Below are positions 44,989 to 53,694 of a DNA stretch of 64,000 nt, piece after piece. The notes beneath the pieces are model-generated. The model searched no databases. It was given only the letters and a program-made list of their open reading frames with translations, and had not been told where the DNA came from. This DNA is from Duganella fentianensis. GTDB taxonomy: Bacteria; Pseudomonadota; Gammaproteobacteria; Burkholderiales; Burkholderiaceae_D. The stretch is taken from assembly GCF_009857835.1 (NCBI RefSeq), contig NZ_WWCL01000001.1, positions 124,001 through 188,000 of the forward strand. The letters are read 5' to 3'. Position numbers and translations under genes: made by a program. How positions within the stretch are numbered: the stretch's first letter is position 1; each line of letters begins with the position of its first letter.

Positions 44989-45738
44989 ATGAAGATCAGC
45001 GAGCAGGAAAAGGCCCGGACCCGGATCAGGCTACTGGAGGCGGCGGTCGATGTCATTGTCGAGAAGGGCTACAAGTCCGCTTCTATGCGCGAGATCGCGC
45101 AGCGTGCCAATGTCGGCGACGCTACCATCTACAACTACTTTCCTTCCAAAGAGAAACTGCTCTATGGTTATTGCGAGGAGGTGCAGCGCCGCGTAAGAGT
45201 TGCGCTGATGGATGTCGAGAACTTCCATCAATTCAGCATCGGTGAACAGTTGCAGCAACTGGTGGAGACGGAGCTGCAGACCTGGCTGCCGGCTAGGGAA
45301 TTCTTGCAGGAGGTCTTTGAATTGACCTTCAGCTCGCCGGTGGCCGCCTACGAGCATCTGAAAGAGGCGCGCAAGCTCAACGCGGAAATGGTGCTGGACC
45401 TGCTCGATGCTGCCATGGAAGTCGGAGAAATTCCGCCGCAACCTTACCAGGATTTGCTCACCCGTTTGTTGTGGGATTACCAGAGCGCTATCCTGGCCTA
45501 CTGGCTCAAGGACGATTCCGAGGGTTTTGCCAATACGACGCGCTTGGTGGACCAGAGCATGGAAATCGTTGCCGGTGTCCTGCAGGCCGGACTGGTGGGT
45601 AAATTGCTGGACCTGATTTCCTTCATTTTCCGCACCCACGTCATCGGCCGGCTGCAACCCCTGGGTGACTTGCGCGGGCCCCTGGGCCGGGCCAAACGCC
45701 ACTTCATGGGGGACAAAGATGAGCCGAAGCGTTCCTGA
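44989..45738 (+). CDS. TetR/AcrR-family transcriptional regulator
   Basis: 249 residues from the ATG at 44989 (MKISEQEKARTRIRLL). The N-terminal helix-turn-helix reads SASMREIAQRANVGDATIYNYFPSKEKLLYGY, a canonical TetR DNA-binding domain. The long C-terminal helical domain binds an unknown ligand. The inverted repeat just upstream is a likely autoregulatory operator. Its end overlaps the ABC1 kinase start by 20 bases, so the pair is coexpressed. Confidence 0.9.
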   Translation: MKISEQEKARTRIRLLEAAVDVIVEKGYKSASMREIAQRANVGDATIYNYFPSKEKLLYGYCEEVQRRVRVALMDVENFHQFSIGEQLQQLVETELQTWLPAREFLQEVFELTFSSPVAAYEHLKEARKLNAEMVLDLLDAAMEVGEIPPQPYQDLLTRLLWDYQSAILAYWLKDDSEGFANTTRLVDQSMEIVAGVLQAGLVGKLLDLISFIFRTHVIGRLQPLGDLRGPLGRAKRHFMGDKDEPKRS

Positions 45739-47026
45739 AGGCCGACTGGCGCGGGCCGGTGTCGCCGGGACCACCGCCTTGCGCTTGGGACTCAATCACC
45801 TCGGGCACCAAATCAAACGGCCGTTCCTGGCCGACAGTAGCGGGCAGGAAGCACGGGACAGCCTGGACGAGCGCAATGCCCGCCTGATCTTCAGCGCGCT
45901 GTCACAGTTGCGTGGTACGGCCCTCAAGGCGGCACAGATGCTGTGCATGGAAGTAGACGTGCTGCCGCCCGCCTGGCGCCGCGAGCTGGAAAAATCCTGC
46001 TACCGCGTTCCGCCGCTGAACCGCGTCCTCGTGCGCAAAGTGCTGTTCGACGAGTTCGGCCAGCAACCCGAGGCACTGTTCGCCCACTTCGATGCCGATG
46101 CGTTCGCCGCTGCCAGCCTGGGGCAGGTGCATGCAGGCGTTCTGCACGACGGCAGGCGGGTGGCAGTCAAAATCCAATACCCGGGTATCGCTGCCACCAT
46201 AGACAGCGACATGAGCATGCTGCGCCGGATTGCCCTTGGCCTGCCGAATGCCCGTTTGGCACAGTCGGTGCTGGATGACATACACGCTCGCTTGCGGGAG
46301 GAAGTCGATTACCGCGTCGAGGCCGACAACCAGCGCTGGTTCCGCGCGCGCCTGCCGCCGTCGCTGGTGACTGTGCCGGAGGTTCATCCCGAGCGGTGCG
46401 CTACCCGCGTGTTGACCTCCTGCCATGCCAGCGGCCTGCACTTCGACGAATGGCTGCGCACCGGCCCTGACCAGAGCGCACGCAACCGGGCGGCGCAAGG
46501 GCTCTATGATTTGTTCATCCTTTCCGCGCTGCGTCTGGGCCGCCTCCATGCCGACCCCAATCCCGGCAATTATTTGTTTGCGCCGGATGGCGCTCTGACC
46601 CTGCTCGACTTTGGCTGCGTCAAAGACATCTCGCCCGCCTTCTCCGCCACCTTGCCGCGTATCCTGCAAGGCTATCTGGATGACGACTCTGCCGCCGTCT
46701 TTGAGGCCTACCGCGCCATCGGTATGGAACACGGTGCCGACAGCGAGCGCGTTTATACGGAAGTGATGCGTCCCTTCGGGCGCTGGCTGCTGGAGCCGCT
46801 GCGAGTCGACCGCTTCAGCTTCGCCGTTCACACGGACTACACGGCGCGCGGCATGGAGGTGCTGCACGGGCTGAGCCGCATACGCAACCTGAACCGCGTA
46901 GCTGACGAATTCATATATTTCGACCGCACTTTCTACAGCCTATGCAAGCTATTTGAGCGCCTCGGTGCCGAAGTGCGGATGCGCCATCACTGGGAGCCCA
47001 TGCTCAGCCCGGGCGGACAGGTATAG
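45719..47026 (+). CDS. ABC1/UbiB (AarF)-family atypical kinase
   Basis: 435 residues from the ATG at 45719 (MSRSVPEGRLARAG), with a GGGGGA ribosome site. Atypical-kinase features: Ala-rich loop AAASLGQVHAG, Lys in RRVAVKIQYPG, HADPNPGNYLF and the metal-binding LLDFGCVKD. The family's KxGQ motif reads KAAQ here (ALKAAQMLCMEVDVLPPAW), a change in the segment that regulates nucleotide binding in UbiB/ADCK3. Likely has a lipid-related role. The housekeeping ubiB is expected in an ubiE-ubiJ-ubiB group, so this is probably an accessory paralog. Confidence 0.85.
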   Translation: MSRSVPEGRLARAGVAGTTALRLGLNHLGHQIKRPFLADSSGQEARDSLDERNARLIFSALSQLRGTALKAAQMLCMEVDVLPPAWRRELEKSCYRVPPLNRVLVRKVLFDEFGQQPEALFAHFDADAFAAASLGQVHAGVLHDGRRVAVKIQYPGIAATIDSDMSMLRRIALGLPNARLAQSVLDDIHARLREEVDYRVEADNQRWFRARLPPSLVTVPEVHPERCATRVLTSCHASGLHFDEWLRTGPDQSARNRAAQGLYDLFILSALRLGRLHADPNPGNYLFAPDGALTLLDFGCVKDISPAFSATLPRILQGYLDDDSAAVFEAYRAIGMEHGADSERVYTEVMRPFGRWLLEPLRVDRFSFAVHTDYTARGMEVLHGLSRIRNLNRVADEFIYFDRTFYSLCKLFERLGAEVRMRHHWEPMLSPGGQV

Positions 47027-47078
47027 GCCGGTCCCGGGAGACACTGCACAGGTATCAGTACACGCGGAGAAACCAGCC

Positions 47079-47795
47079 ATGTACAACATCTCTATCATCG
47101 TCTTCGATCAGTTCACCGACATCGATTTCTTCCTCATGCGCGACATCCTGGGACGGACCAACACCGATTGGCGTGTGCGCGTGCTGGGCACCAAATCGAC
47201 CCATAGCTCGGCACTGGGTACGGTCATTCAGACCGATGGCCATCTTGCCGAGGCCAATAGTGCCGATGCAGTGCTGTTCGTTAGCGGTCAACAAGGGGTG
47301 CCGGCGGCGTTGGCAGACCCGGCATTTATGTCGGCCTTCCAACTAAATCCCCAAAAACAACTGATCGGCTCCGTCTGCGCCGGTTCGTTCATCCTGTGCG
47401 AACTCGGATTGCTGGACGGCCTGCCGGCAACGACACATCCGGACGCTCAACAGGGGCTGGTGGCGATGGGCGTTCAGGTGATCGACCAGGCTCTGGTAGT
47501 TGCGGGCAATATTGCCACAACGGGGGGATGCCTGGCGGCGCTGTACCTGACCGGTTGGCTGGCCGAGCAGTTGGTCGGCGTAGCCAAGCGGCGCGAGATC
47601 CATCGGCAGCTCCTTCCGGCAGGACAGAGTGAAGTTTTCGAGGCGCTTGTCCAGCAGACCATTGCCGCCGCGACGCTCACTGTCCCGCTCGAGCAGGCTC
47701 CGCGGGGTCAGCCGGCGCGCGCTCCTCATAGGCACAAAGCAACGATTTATGGCGCAGGCTCGCCCAACCCCAACGATGGAGAGATAGTTAAATGA
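47079..47795 (+). CDS. DJ-1/PfpI-family protein
   Basis: 238 residues from the ATG at 47079 (MYNISIIVFDQFTDIDFF), GGAGA upstream. The nucleophile elbow VCAGSFILCELGLLDG holds the conserved Cys of the DJ-1/PfpI/isonitrile-hydratase group; TTHPDAQQGL and ATTGGCLAAL are also typical. Lacks the AraC HTH of the GATase1-like regulators. A C-terminal Pro/Arg-rich tail of 40 residues is unusual. Four-base overlap (ATGA) with the next gene. Activity unknown. Confidence 0.83.
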   Translation: MYNISIIVFDQFTDIDFFLMRDILGRTNTDWRVRVLGTKSTHSSALGTVIQTDGHLAEANSADAVLFVSGQQGVPAALADPAFMSAFQLNPQKQLIGSVCAGSFILCELGLLDGLPATTHPDAQQGLVAMGVQVIDQALVVAGNIATTGGCLAALYLTGWLAEQLVGVAKRREIHRQLLPAGQSEVFEALVQQTIAAATLTVPLEQAPRGQPARAPHRHKATIYGAGSPNPNDGEIVK

Positions 47796-48307
47796 ACAAT
47801 ATCCAGAAAGCACAGGCGATCGCTGTGCCATCCGACTGCATCCTGGCGCCGCTGTATCGGAACGCGGATCTGGTGGATGCGTACGCGGTTCAGTTGCCGG
47901 CCGGGGCTAGCGATGATCTCGTCGCGCTGGCTCGCGCCGGGTTCGAGCGGCAGGTCTGGTGGATCCGTGCACTGATGGGGGTACGCGACACGGTGATGGC
48001 GACAGTCGGCGTCAAATCGTCGCGCGCGATCGCCATTGCTGCGGCGGCGCGGGGACCGGTGATCGGTTTCTTTCCGCTGCTTTCGAGCAGCGCGGGAGAA
48101 CTGGTGATGGGCGAGGATGACCGGCATCTCGACTTCCGGCTCGCGATCCAGTTGCGCGCGGGCGCGGCAGGCGGCAAGGAGCTGGTGGCGGTGACCGTGG
48201 TGCATTGCCATAACTTGGTGGGGCGGGCCTATCTTGCCGCCATCACCCCATTCCATCGTGTCATTGCGCGAGCCAGCCTGGAGCAGGCAGCACGCCGTTC
48301 AGTCTGA
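47792..48307 (+). CDS. DUF2867-family protein
   Basis: 171 residues. DAYAVQLPAGASDDLVALARAGF, IRALMGVRDTVMATVG, IGFFPLL, GEDDRHLDFRLAIQL and AITPFHRVIARASLEQAAR fit DUF2867, a lipocalin-like or SRPBCC-like fold seen in membrane-associated proteins. Start codon shares bases with the preceding stop. Co-oriented with the TetR-kinase-DJ-1 genes and probably in the same operon. Confidence 0.85.
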   Translation: MNNIQKAQAIAVPSDCILAPLYRNADLVDAYAVQLPAGASDDLVALARAGFERQVWWIRALMGVRDTVMATVGVKSSRAIAIAAAARGPVIGFFPLLSSSAGELVMGEDDRHLDFRLAIQLRAGAAGGKELVAVTVVHCHNLVGRAYLAAITPFHRVIARASLEQAARRSV

Positions 48308-48355
48308 ACGGGTCTGCAATGGCGTTGCACACATCCATATCCAAGGATAGTTATC

Positions 48356-49240
48356 TTGAATTTCGTTAAACAAAAGTGGCAGGCTCTAAAGAATAGTCTG
48401 TTGCAAAAGGCTCTCAAGGCCGAGGCCAAGGCGGCAGGCTTGCATCGCAATCAAGTGTCGCTGTCCTGCGGCGAAGTCTTCTACTACTCAAAAGCAGGTC
48501 AAGGACGCACCTTGATTTTATTGCATGGTGCTGGTGCGGACAAAAATAGCTGGTGCCGATTTGCAAAACATTTATCCAGGCATGATCAAGTCATTATTCC
48601 TGATTTGCCAGGGCATGGCGACAGTGTGCGCAATCTATCGTTGAGCTATACGATTGCGCAACAGGCCCATTATCTTCGGGAATTTCTGACCCTGCTTAAT
48701 GCTGGTCCCATACATATTATTGGCCATTCGATGGGTGCCGCAGTGGCTTTGCGTTACGCACATTTACACCCTCACGATGTGCAATCGCTGATTTTGATTG
48801 ATTCTGCAGGTGTCGAGAAAACACCAGGTGAAATACGCCAGGAAATCGCGCTAAGCGGTGTGAATCCCATGCTGGCAATTAATAATGTGGCGGATTATAA
48901 AAAGTTAATCCGGTTTGGCATGAACAAGCCGCCTTACATTCCCGACTTCTTTTTGCAGATCCTCGCGGCTGACAAGATCAGCCGTCGTGAGATCGAACGC
49001 AAAGTCTTCAATGATATTGTTGAAGACATGGATCAAACGCCTATTCTGTCGACATTGACTCAGCCTGTACTGATAATCTGGGGGCGACTGGATCGCATTG
49101 TGCATCTGGATGATGCTGATTTGCTGCATGCACTTCTGCCAGTTAGCCAAAAGATTATTCTTGACGACATAGGACATGTGCCGATAGTTGAGGCGCCCCA
49201 ACTAACCGCACGACTGTGCTTGGATTTTTTGAGCGCTTAG
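48356..49240 (+). CDS. Alpha/beta hydrolase (lipase/esterase-like), TTG start
   Basis: 294 residues beginning with TTG at 48356; AAGGAT (48342-48347) at the right distance decides it. LILLHGAGADKNSW is the HG-x-G oxyanion region, GHSMGAAVALRYAH the nucleophile elbow, WGRLDRIVH the Asp and DIGHVPIVE the His. Resembles cold-adapted lipases of Moraxella or Pseudomonas from memory. Base composition is clearly lower in GC than the four genes before it, and the codon mix differs (many A/T third positions), suggesting separate acquisition. A gap of 48 bases separates it from DUF2867. Confidence 0.82.
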   Translation: MNFVKQKWQALKNSLLQKALKAEAKAAGLHRNQVSLSCGEVFYYSKAGQGRTLILLHGAGADKNSWCRFAKHLSRHDQVIIPDLPGHGDSVRNLSLSYTIAQQAHYLREFLTLLNAGPIHIIGHSMGAAVALRYAHLHPHDVQSLILIDSAGVEKTPGEIRQEIALSGVNPMLAINNVADYKKLIRFGMNKPPYIPDFFLQILAADKISRREIERKVFNDIVEDMDQTPILSTLTQPVLIIWGRLDRIVHLDDADLLHALLPVSQKIILDDIGHVPIVEAPQLTARLCLDFLSA

Positions 49241-49537
49241 CATTTATTGTGGGATACAAACTGGGCTAGTCTCCTGCCTTTCAGGGCCTGCTATGCCTGG
49301 ATTGCCCAAGGTTGCGGGCCACTTCTATTGGGATTGAAAGTTTTCGCATGATTCCTAAGCTAGTCAATTGGTAGCCATTGGTGCTGGAACGCTATTGGGG
49401 TATTTCTGACAGCTGAGAAACGAGTATACCAGGCAAGTGGTACATAATCTTGACGCTGGCAATGCTTGCGATTATATTAATGACTAACAAGTAAGTTAAT
49501 CGCCAGCCTGAATAAGTTAGTTAAATCAAGAGCCTCC
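49241..49537 (+). other. AT-rich intergenic region before the second TetR gene
   Basis: About 297 bases with no supported gene. The final 70 bases contain TAAC-N6-GTTA (near 49484-49497) and other TTAGTTA/TAACTAA-like words that may be operator sites for the TetR regulator that follows. No clear terminator for the hydrolase is seen. Confidence 0.4.
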
Positions 49538-50182
49538 ATGCAAGTTTCTCAAGAAACCAAGCCTCGCTGGGAGCGGCGCAAAGATGCGCGGCCGCAGGAA
49601 TTGCTGGCCGCTGCCCTGAACCAGTTCGTCGAACGCGGCTATGCCGGCACGCGGCTGGAGGATGTGGCGAAAAGTGCCGGCGTGTCCAAGGGCACGCTGT
49701 ACCTGTATTTCGCCAACAAGGAAGAACTGTTCAAAGCCGTGGTGCGGGAAAATATCGTCCACCCCATCGGCGAAGCGGAGCTGGAAGCGGCCCAGCATGA
49801 CGGCCCTAGCGGTGCCCTGCTGCGTGCCATCCTGCTTAAATGGTGGCACCAGATCTGTGCCACGCCGCTGGCCGGCATTACCAAGTTGATGTTGTCGGAA
49901 GGAAATCACTTTCCCGAACTGGCGCAGTTTTACAACGAAGAAGTGGTGGCGCGCGGTAACCGGCTGATTGCCAGCGTGCTGGTGCGCGGCATCGAACGGG
50001 GCGAATTCCATCCGGTCGATCCGCTGGTGATGACGCCCGTGCTGGTGGCGCCCGTGCTGATGCTGATGATGTGGACCCACGCGTATATGCCCGATTGCGG
50101 CATGCCGCCTATCGATCCGGATACCTTCATGGCGACCTTTACCGAGGTCAGCCTGCGTGGCCTGGAAGTGCAGCGGACATGA
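49538..50182 (+). CDS. TetR/AcrR-family transcriptional regulator
   Basis: 214 residues. DNA-binding domain: RPQELLAAALNQFVERGYAGTRLEDVAKSAGVSKGTLYLYF (partly quoted; the HTH is about residues 30-60). The C-terminal domain has the TetR_C pattern with MMWTHAYMPDCGMPPIDPD. Single gene with its own AT-rich upstream region; GC recovers to the genome average. Possible targets are local efflux genes, but none is adjacent except tolC 1.2 kb downstream. Confidence 0.88.
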   Translation: MQVSQETKPRWERRKDARPQELLAAALNQFVERGYAGTRLEDVAKSAGVSKGTLYLYFANKEELFKAVVRENIVHPIGEAELEAAQHDGPSGALLRAILLKWWHQICATPLAGITKLMLSEGNHFPELAQFYNEEVVARGNRLIASVLVRGIERGEFHPVDPLVMTPVLVAPVLMLMMWTHAYMPDCGMPPIDPDTFMATFTEVSLRGLEVQRT

Positions 50183-50351
50183 GGTGCGGCGGCCCGCTCT
50201 GCATCAAACTTGCCATTTTGGTAGGTTCAACCCCCTTAAACTGCAGACTGTCGCAATTTCCCGCGTAAACCCCGTCATGTCGTTAATATGTGCCTCGATG
50301 CCAGTTCAACGATAAAATGACGGTTTGTTTAATCCAGACCCGAGTCAAAAG

Positions 50352-51005
50352 ATGAATATCGAACAAGCCCGCTTCAATATGATCGAACAGCAAATCCGTC
50401 CATGGGACGTCCTCGCCGCGGACGTGCTGGACCTGCTGCTGGTGGTGAAACGTGAGAATTTCGTGCCGGAAGCCTATAAAGCACTGGCCTTTGCCGACGT
50501 GGAAATTCCTCTGCCGGGTGGTGCTTGCATGCTGGCGCCCAAGATCGAAGCGCGTCTGCTGCAGGATCTGAACCTGAAAAAGCACGAAAACGTGCTGGAA
50601 ATCGGCGCCGGTTCGGGCTACATGGCTGCGCTGCTGGCGCACAAAGCCCGTCATGTGACGTCGGTAGAAGTATCGCCAGAGCTGAAAGCGCTGGCAGAAA
50701 AGAATCTGGCCGATAACGGCGTGACCAATGTAACGGTAGAACTGGGCAATGCGGCCCAGGGCTGGAGCACTGGCGCCCCGTTCGATGTGATCGTGGTGTC
50801 GGGCTCGCTGCCGGAACTGCCACAGGCCCTGTTGCAACAACTGAGTATCGGTGGCCGTCTGGTCGTCATCATCGGCGCATCGCCGGCGATGAAGGCCCAG
50901 CTGATCACCCGCACCGGTGAAGCTGGTTACGACACCCGCACCCTGTTCGAAACCGATGTGAAACCACTGGCTTCGGCTGTGGTGCCGTCGAAGTTCACGT
51001 TCTGA
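50352..51005 (+). CDS. pcm: Protein-L-isoaspartate O-methyltransferase family protein
   Basis: 217 residues from the ATG at 50352 (MNIEQARFNMIEQQIRPW). The SAM-binding loop NVLEIGAGSGYMAALLA and KARHVTSVEVSPELKALAEKNL are typical; the N-terminal EQQIRPWDV-x-DxxVL replaces the usual MV(E/Q)QQI(R/I). Repairs isoaspartyl damage in the cytoplasm. Part of a pcm-rhodanese-tolC set that is conserved in betaproteobacteria, 17 bases before the rhodanese gene. Confidence 0.92.
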   Translation: MNIEQARFNMIEQQIRPWDVLAADVLDLLLVVKRENFVPEAYKALAFADVEIPLPGGACMLAPKIEARLLQDLNLKKHENVLEIGAGSGYMAALLAHKARHVTSVEVSPELKALAEKNLADNGVTNVTVELGNAAQGWSTGAPFDVIVVSGSLPELPQALLQQLSIGGRLVVIIGASPAMKAQLITRTGEAGYDTRTLFETDVKPLASAVVPSKFTF

Positions 51006-51022
51006 GCGGGGCGGAGTCGTCA

Positions 51023-51346
51023 ATGCAGCATCTGAGTGCTCTGGAACTGGCGGACTGGCTGGCTGATAGTGGCCGGCCCGACCCGGTCCTGCTGGACGTG
51101 CGTGAGCCGTGGGAATTCGAGACCTGTCATATTGCCGGGGCTCAGCTCATTCCCATGCACACCATCCCGGCCCGTATCGATGATCTCGATGAAGATGCAG
51201 CCATCGTCTGCATCTGCCATCACGGTGCGCGCAGCCTGCAGGTGGCCGCCTATCTCGAGCATCATGGATTTGGCAAGCTGTACAACCTGACTGGCGGTGT
51301 CCATGCCTGGGCACTGCAGGTCGATAGCACGATGGCTAAATACTGA
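51023..51346 (+). CDS. Rhodanese-like sulfurtransferase
   Basis: 107 residues, single rhodanese domain. LLDVREPWEFETCHIAGAQLIPM is the first conserved half; active-site Cys in CICHHGARSLQVAAYL; end NLTGGVHAWAL is typical (GGIxAW). Possibly passes sulfur to a cytoplasmic acceptor. Located between pcm and tolC, an order seen in related genomes. Confidence 0.92.
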   Translation: MQHLSALELADWLADSGRPDPVLLDVREPWEFETCHIAGAQLIPMHTIPARIDDLDEDAAIVCICHHGARSLQVAAYLEHHGFGKLYNLTGGVHAWALQVDSTMAKY

Positions 51347-51414
51347 GGTGCTGACGCGGCGTCAGCACTGGTGTGTAAGGCTGTCTTTTTTTGATGACTC
51401 CCGTGGAGAAAGCA

Positions 51415-52743
51415 ATGCAGAAACCCCTTATCGCCGTGCTGATCACCAGCGCCCTGTTGACGCTGAACATTACGACCGAGGCACAGGCGGCTGACCTGAT
51501 CCAGATCTACCAGCAGGCGCTGGCCAACGACGCCACCTATGCCGGCGCCCGTTCGTCGCTGAGCGCCGGTCAGGAACGCATCATTCAGGGGCGCGCCGGT
51601 CTGCTGCCCAGCATCTCGGCCAGTGGCAGCAATCTGCGCAATAGCGGCGATCTTACGGCACCGAATGTGCTCGGCATCCGCACCAAGAGCGATACCGATT
51701 ACCACAGCAATGCCTATACGGTGTCGCTGACCCAGCCCCTGTTCAACTGGGCAAACTGGGAAGGCTACCAGCAGAGCAAGCTGGCCACGGCGACCGCCGA
51801 AGCAGCTTTCGCCCAGGCCCAGCAGGATCTGATCACCCGCGTGGCACAGGCGTATTTCGATGTGCTGACGGCGCAGGACAATCTGACTTCGACCCGCGCG
51901 CAGAAAGTGGCGACCACGGAGCAGCTGGCATCGGCCAAGCGTAATTTCGAAGTGGGTACCCAGACCATTACCGATACCCACGAAGCCCAGGCCGCCTACG
52001 ATCTGGTGGTGGCAGCCGAATATGCGGCCATCAACGATCTGGATAACAAGCGCGCTGCGCTGCAGGTCATCATCGGCCAGATGCCGGGCGAACTGGCACC
52101 GCTGCGTACCGGCGTGACGATTACGCCACCGTCGCCAGCGGCCATGGAGCCATGGGTCAGCTCGGCTGAAACCCAGAACTACGGCGTGGTCGCTGCCAAT
52201 CTGAATGTGGAAATCGCCAAACGCGAAATCTCGCGCAATCGCGCCAGCCACATGCCGACGCTGAATCTGGTAGCCAGCTCCTCGCACCAGAACCAGACGG
52301 CCGGCCAGACCATCAACAACAACGCCATCGGCGTGAGCTGGAGCGTGCCTATCTTCAGCGGCTTTGCCGTCACCAGCAAAGTGCGTGAAACCATTGCCCT
52401 GGAAGACAAGGCGCGCAACGATCTGGAAGCCACCAAGCGCGCTGCCGCACAGGGCGCCCGTGCTGCCTATCTGGGCATGAACAGCGGTCTGGCGCAGGTA
52501 AAAGCGCTGGAAGCGGCCGAAGTGTCGAGCAAGTCTTCGCTGGAGTCGAACAAGCTCGGTTATCAGGTCGGCGTGCGTATCAATATCGACGTGCTGAATG
52601 CGCAGAAGCTGCTGTACTCGACCCAGAAAGATCTGTCCAAAGCCCGTTACGACACTATCGTCAACGGTCTGCGCCTGAAGTCGGCAGCTGGTTCGCTCAA
52701 GGAAGAGGATCTGGCTGCGGTCAACGCCATGCTGGTGCACTGA
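51415..52743 (+). CDS. tolC: TolC-family outer-membrane efflux protein
   Basis: 442 residues from the ATG at 51415 (MQKPLIAVLITSALLTL), GGAG upstream. Signal peptide ends TEAQA-AD. Then the internal-repeat TolC structure: DLIQIYQQALANDATYAGAR, QPLFNWANWEGYQQSK, and the second half with SWSVPIFSGFAVTSK and the closing GRINIDVLNAQ-like VGVRINIDVLNAQKLLYSTQK. Forms the trimeric outer-membrane channel for type I secretion and RND pumps. Terminator follows. Confidence 0.92.
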   Translation: MQKPLIAVLITSALLTLNITTEAQAADLIQIYQQALANDATYAGARSSLSAGQERIIQGRAGLLPSISASGSNLRNSGDLTAPNVLGIRTKSDTDYHSNAYTVSLTQPLFNWANWEGYQQSKLATATAEAAFAQAQQDLITRVAQAYFDVLTAQDNLTSTRAQKVATTEQLASAKRNFEVGTQTITDTHEAQAAYDLVVAAEYAAINDLDNKRAALQVIIGQMPGELAPLRTGVTITPPSPAAMEPWVSSAETQNYGVVAANLNVEIAKREISRNRASHMPTLNLVASSSHQNQTAGQTINNNAIGVSWSVPIFSGFAVTSKVRETIALEDKARNDLEATKRAAAQGARAAYLGMNSGLAQVKALEAAEVSSKSSLESNKLGYQVGVRINIDVLNAQKLLYSTQKDLSKARYDTIVNGLRLKSAAGSLKEEDLAAVNAMLVH

Positions 52744-52794
52744 CAGGCCGCCCAGGTCGTGTACTGAGCCGGCCCGAGCCGGCCAGCCATGAAG

Positions 52795-52818
52795 AGCCGC
52801 CCCGTGGGGCGGCTTTTT
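52795..52818 (+). terminator. Intrinsic terminator after tolC
   Basis: A stem AGCCGCCC/GGGCGGCT (52795-52802, 52807-52814) with loop CGTG, followed by a T-run to 52818. Confidence 0.85.
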
Positions 52819-52833
52819 GTTTGCCTGCGGTCC

Positions 52834-53241
52834 TTACAGACCGGCGCCGGCGCCGTCGAAGCTGCGTTCTATCAGTTCGATCTTGTAGCCGTCCGGATCA
52901 GTCACGAAGGCGATCACGGTGCTGCCGCCTTTGACGGGGCCCGGTTCGCGTGTGACGGTGCCGCCATTGGCTTTGACCGCCACGCAGGCGCTGTAGATGT
53001 CCTCGGCCGAAATGGCGATGTGGCCGTAGGCCGTGCCCAGCTCGTAGCTGCTGACGCCATAGTTATAGGTCAGTTCCAGTTCGGCGTGGTCGGGGTTCGA
53101 GCCGTAGCCGAGGAAGGCCAGCGTGTACTGGTATTCGGGATTGTCGCTGGTGCGCAGCAGTTTCATGCCAAGTACATTGGTGTAGAAGGCGATCGAACGC
53201 TGCAGGTCGCCGACGCGCAGCATGGTGTGCAGAATACGCAT
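52834..53241 (-). CDS. gloA: Lactoylglutathione lyase (glyoxalase I)
   Basis: Detoxifies methylglyoxal with glutathione. 135 residues, the usual short bacterial form. Metal ligands His5 ([12 protein letters not shown]), Glu in [10 protein letters not shown], His in AYGHIAI and Glu in GYKIELIE are all present. [16 protein letters not shown] is the classic signature. Convergent with tolC, separated by the terminator. Confidence 0.95.
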   Translation of the reverse strand: MRILHTMLRVGDLQRSIAFYTNVLGMKLLRTSDNPEYQYTLAFLGYGSNPDHAELELTYNYGVSSYELGTAYGHIAISAEDIYSACVAVKANGGTVTREPGPVKGGSTVIAFVTDPDGYKIELIERSFDGAGAGL

Positions 53242-53306
53242 AATGGTCTTTCGTGTATGAGCGGGAAAGACAGAATTCTATGCGTTTTGACGCCAGCCTG
53301 CCGAGC

Positions 53307-53564
53307 TTAGTCGCGTTTGGTGCCGGGCTGGGGCCGTGCCTGCCCCGAAGGTGGTTTGCCGCCTGAGGCACGAGTGGTCTGTGCGCCGGGCTGGTTGTGC
53401 AGGTCGGTATCGACCAGTCCTTCCTCCACATCGCTGGCAGCCTGCCGCATCACGCTGCGCTTGGGTGTGAGTTCGCTCTCCGGTGATTCGTCGCGTTCAT
53501 GCGGCAAGCGCTGCACTCCGTCATTGCGCCGCTTGGCGCGGGTGTTGATCTTGGTATCGTGCAT
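53307..53564 (-). CDS. Small hydrophilic hypothetical protein
   Basis: 85 residues from the ATG at 53562-53564 (MHDTKINTRAKRRNDG) with a strong GGAGG on the minus strand. Very charged and low in hydrophobic residues, with a Pro/Gly-rich end (GAQTTRASGGKPPSGQARPQ); probably disordered. No family recognised. The clear ribosome site and codon use support it as a real gene. Confidence 0.6.
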   Translation of the reverse strand: MHDTKINTRAKRRNDGVQRLPHERDESPESELTPKRSVMRQAASDVEEGLVDTDLHNQPGAQTTRASGGKPPSGQARPQPGTKRD

Positions 53565-53694
53565 GATGGCCTCCGTACGGATAGGGTGACGCCATGGTAG
53601 GCGGCAAATTGCCACACTGTCGCTAGATTGAATCGTGACAAGCCGGAGCGAGTACGGTTATCATTTAGACCATCTTGAGATTCGGACTGCCTGC

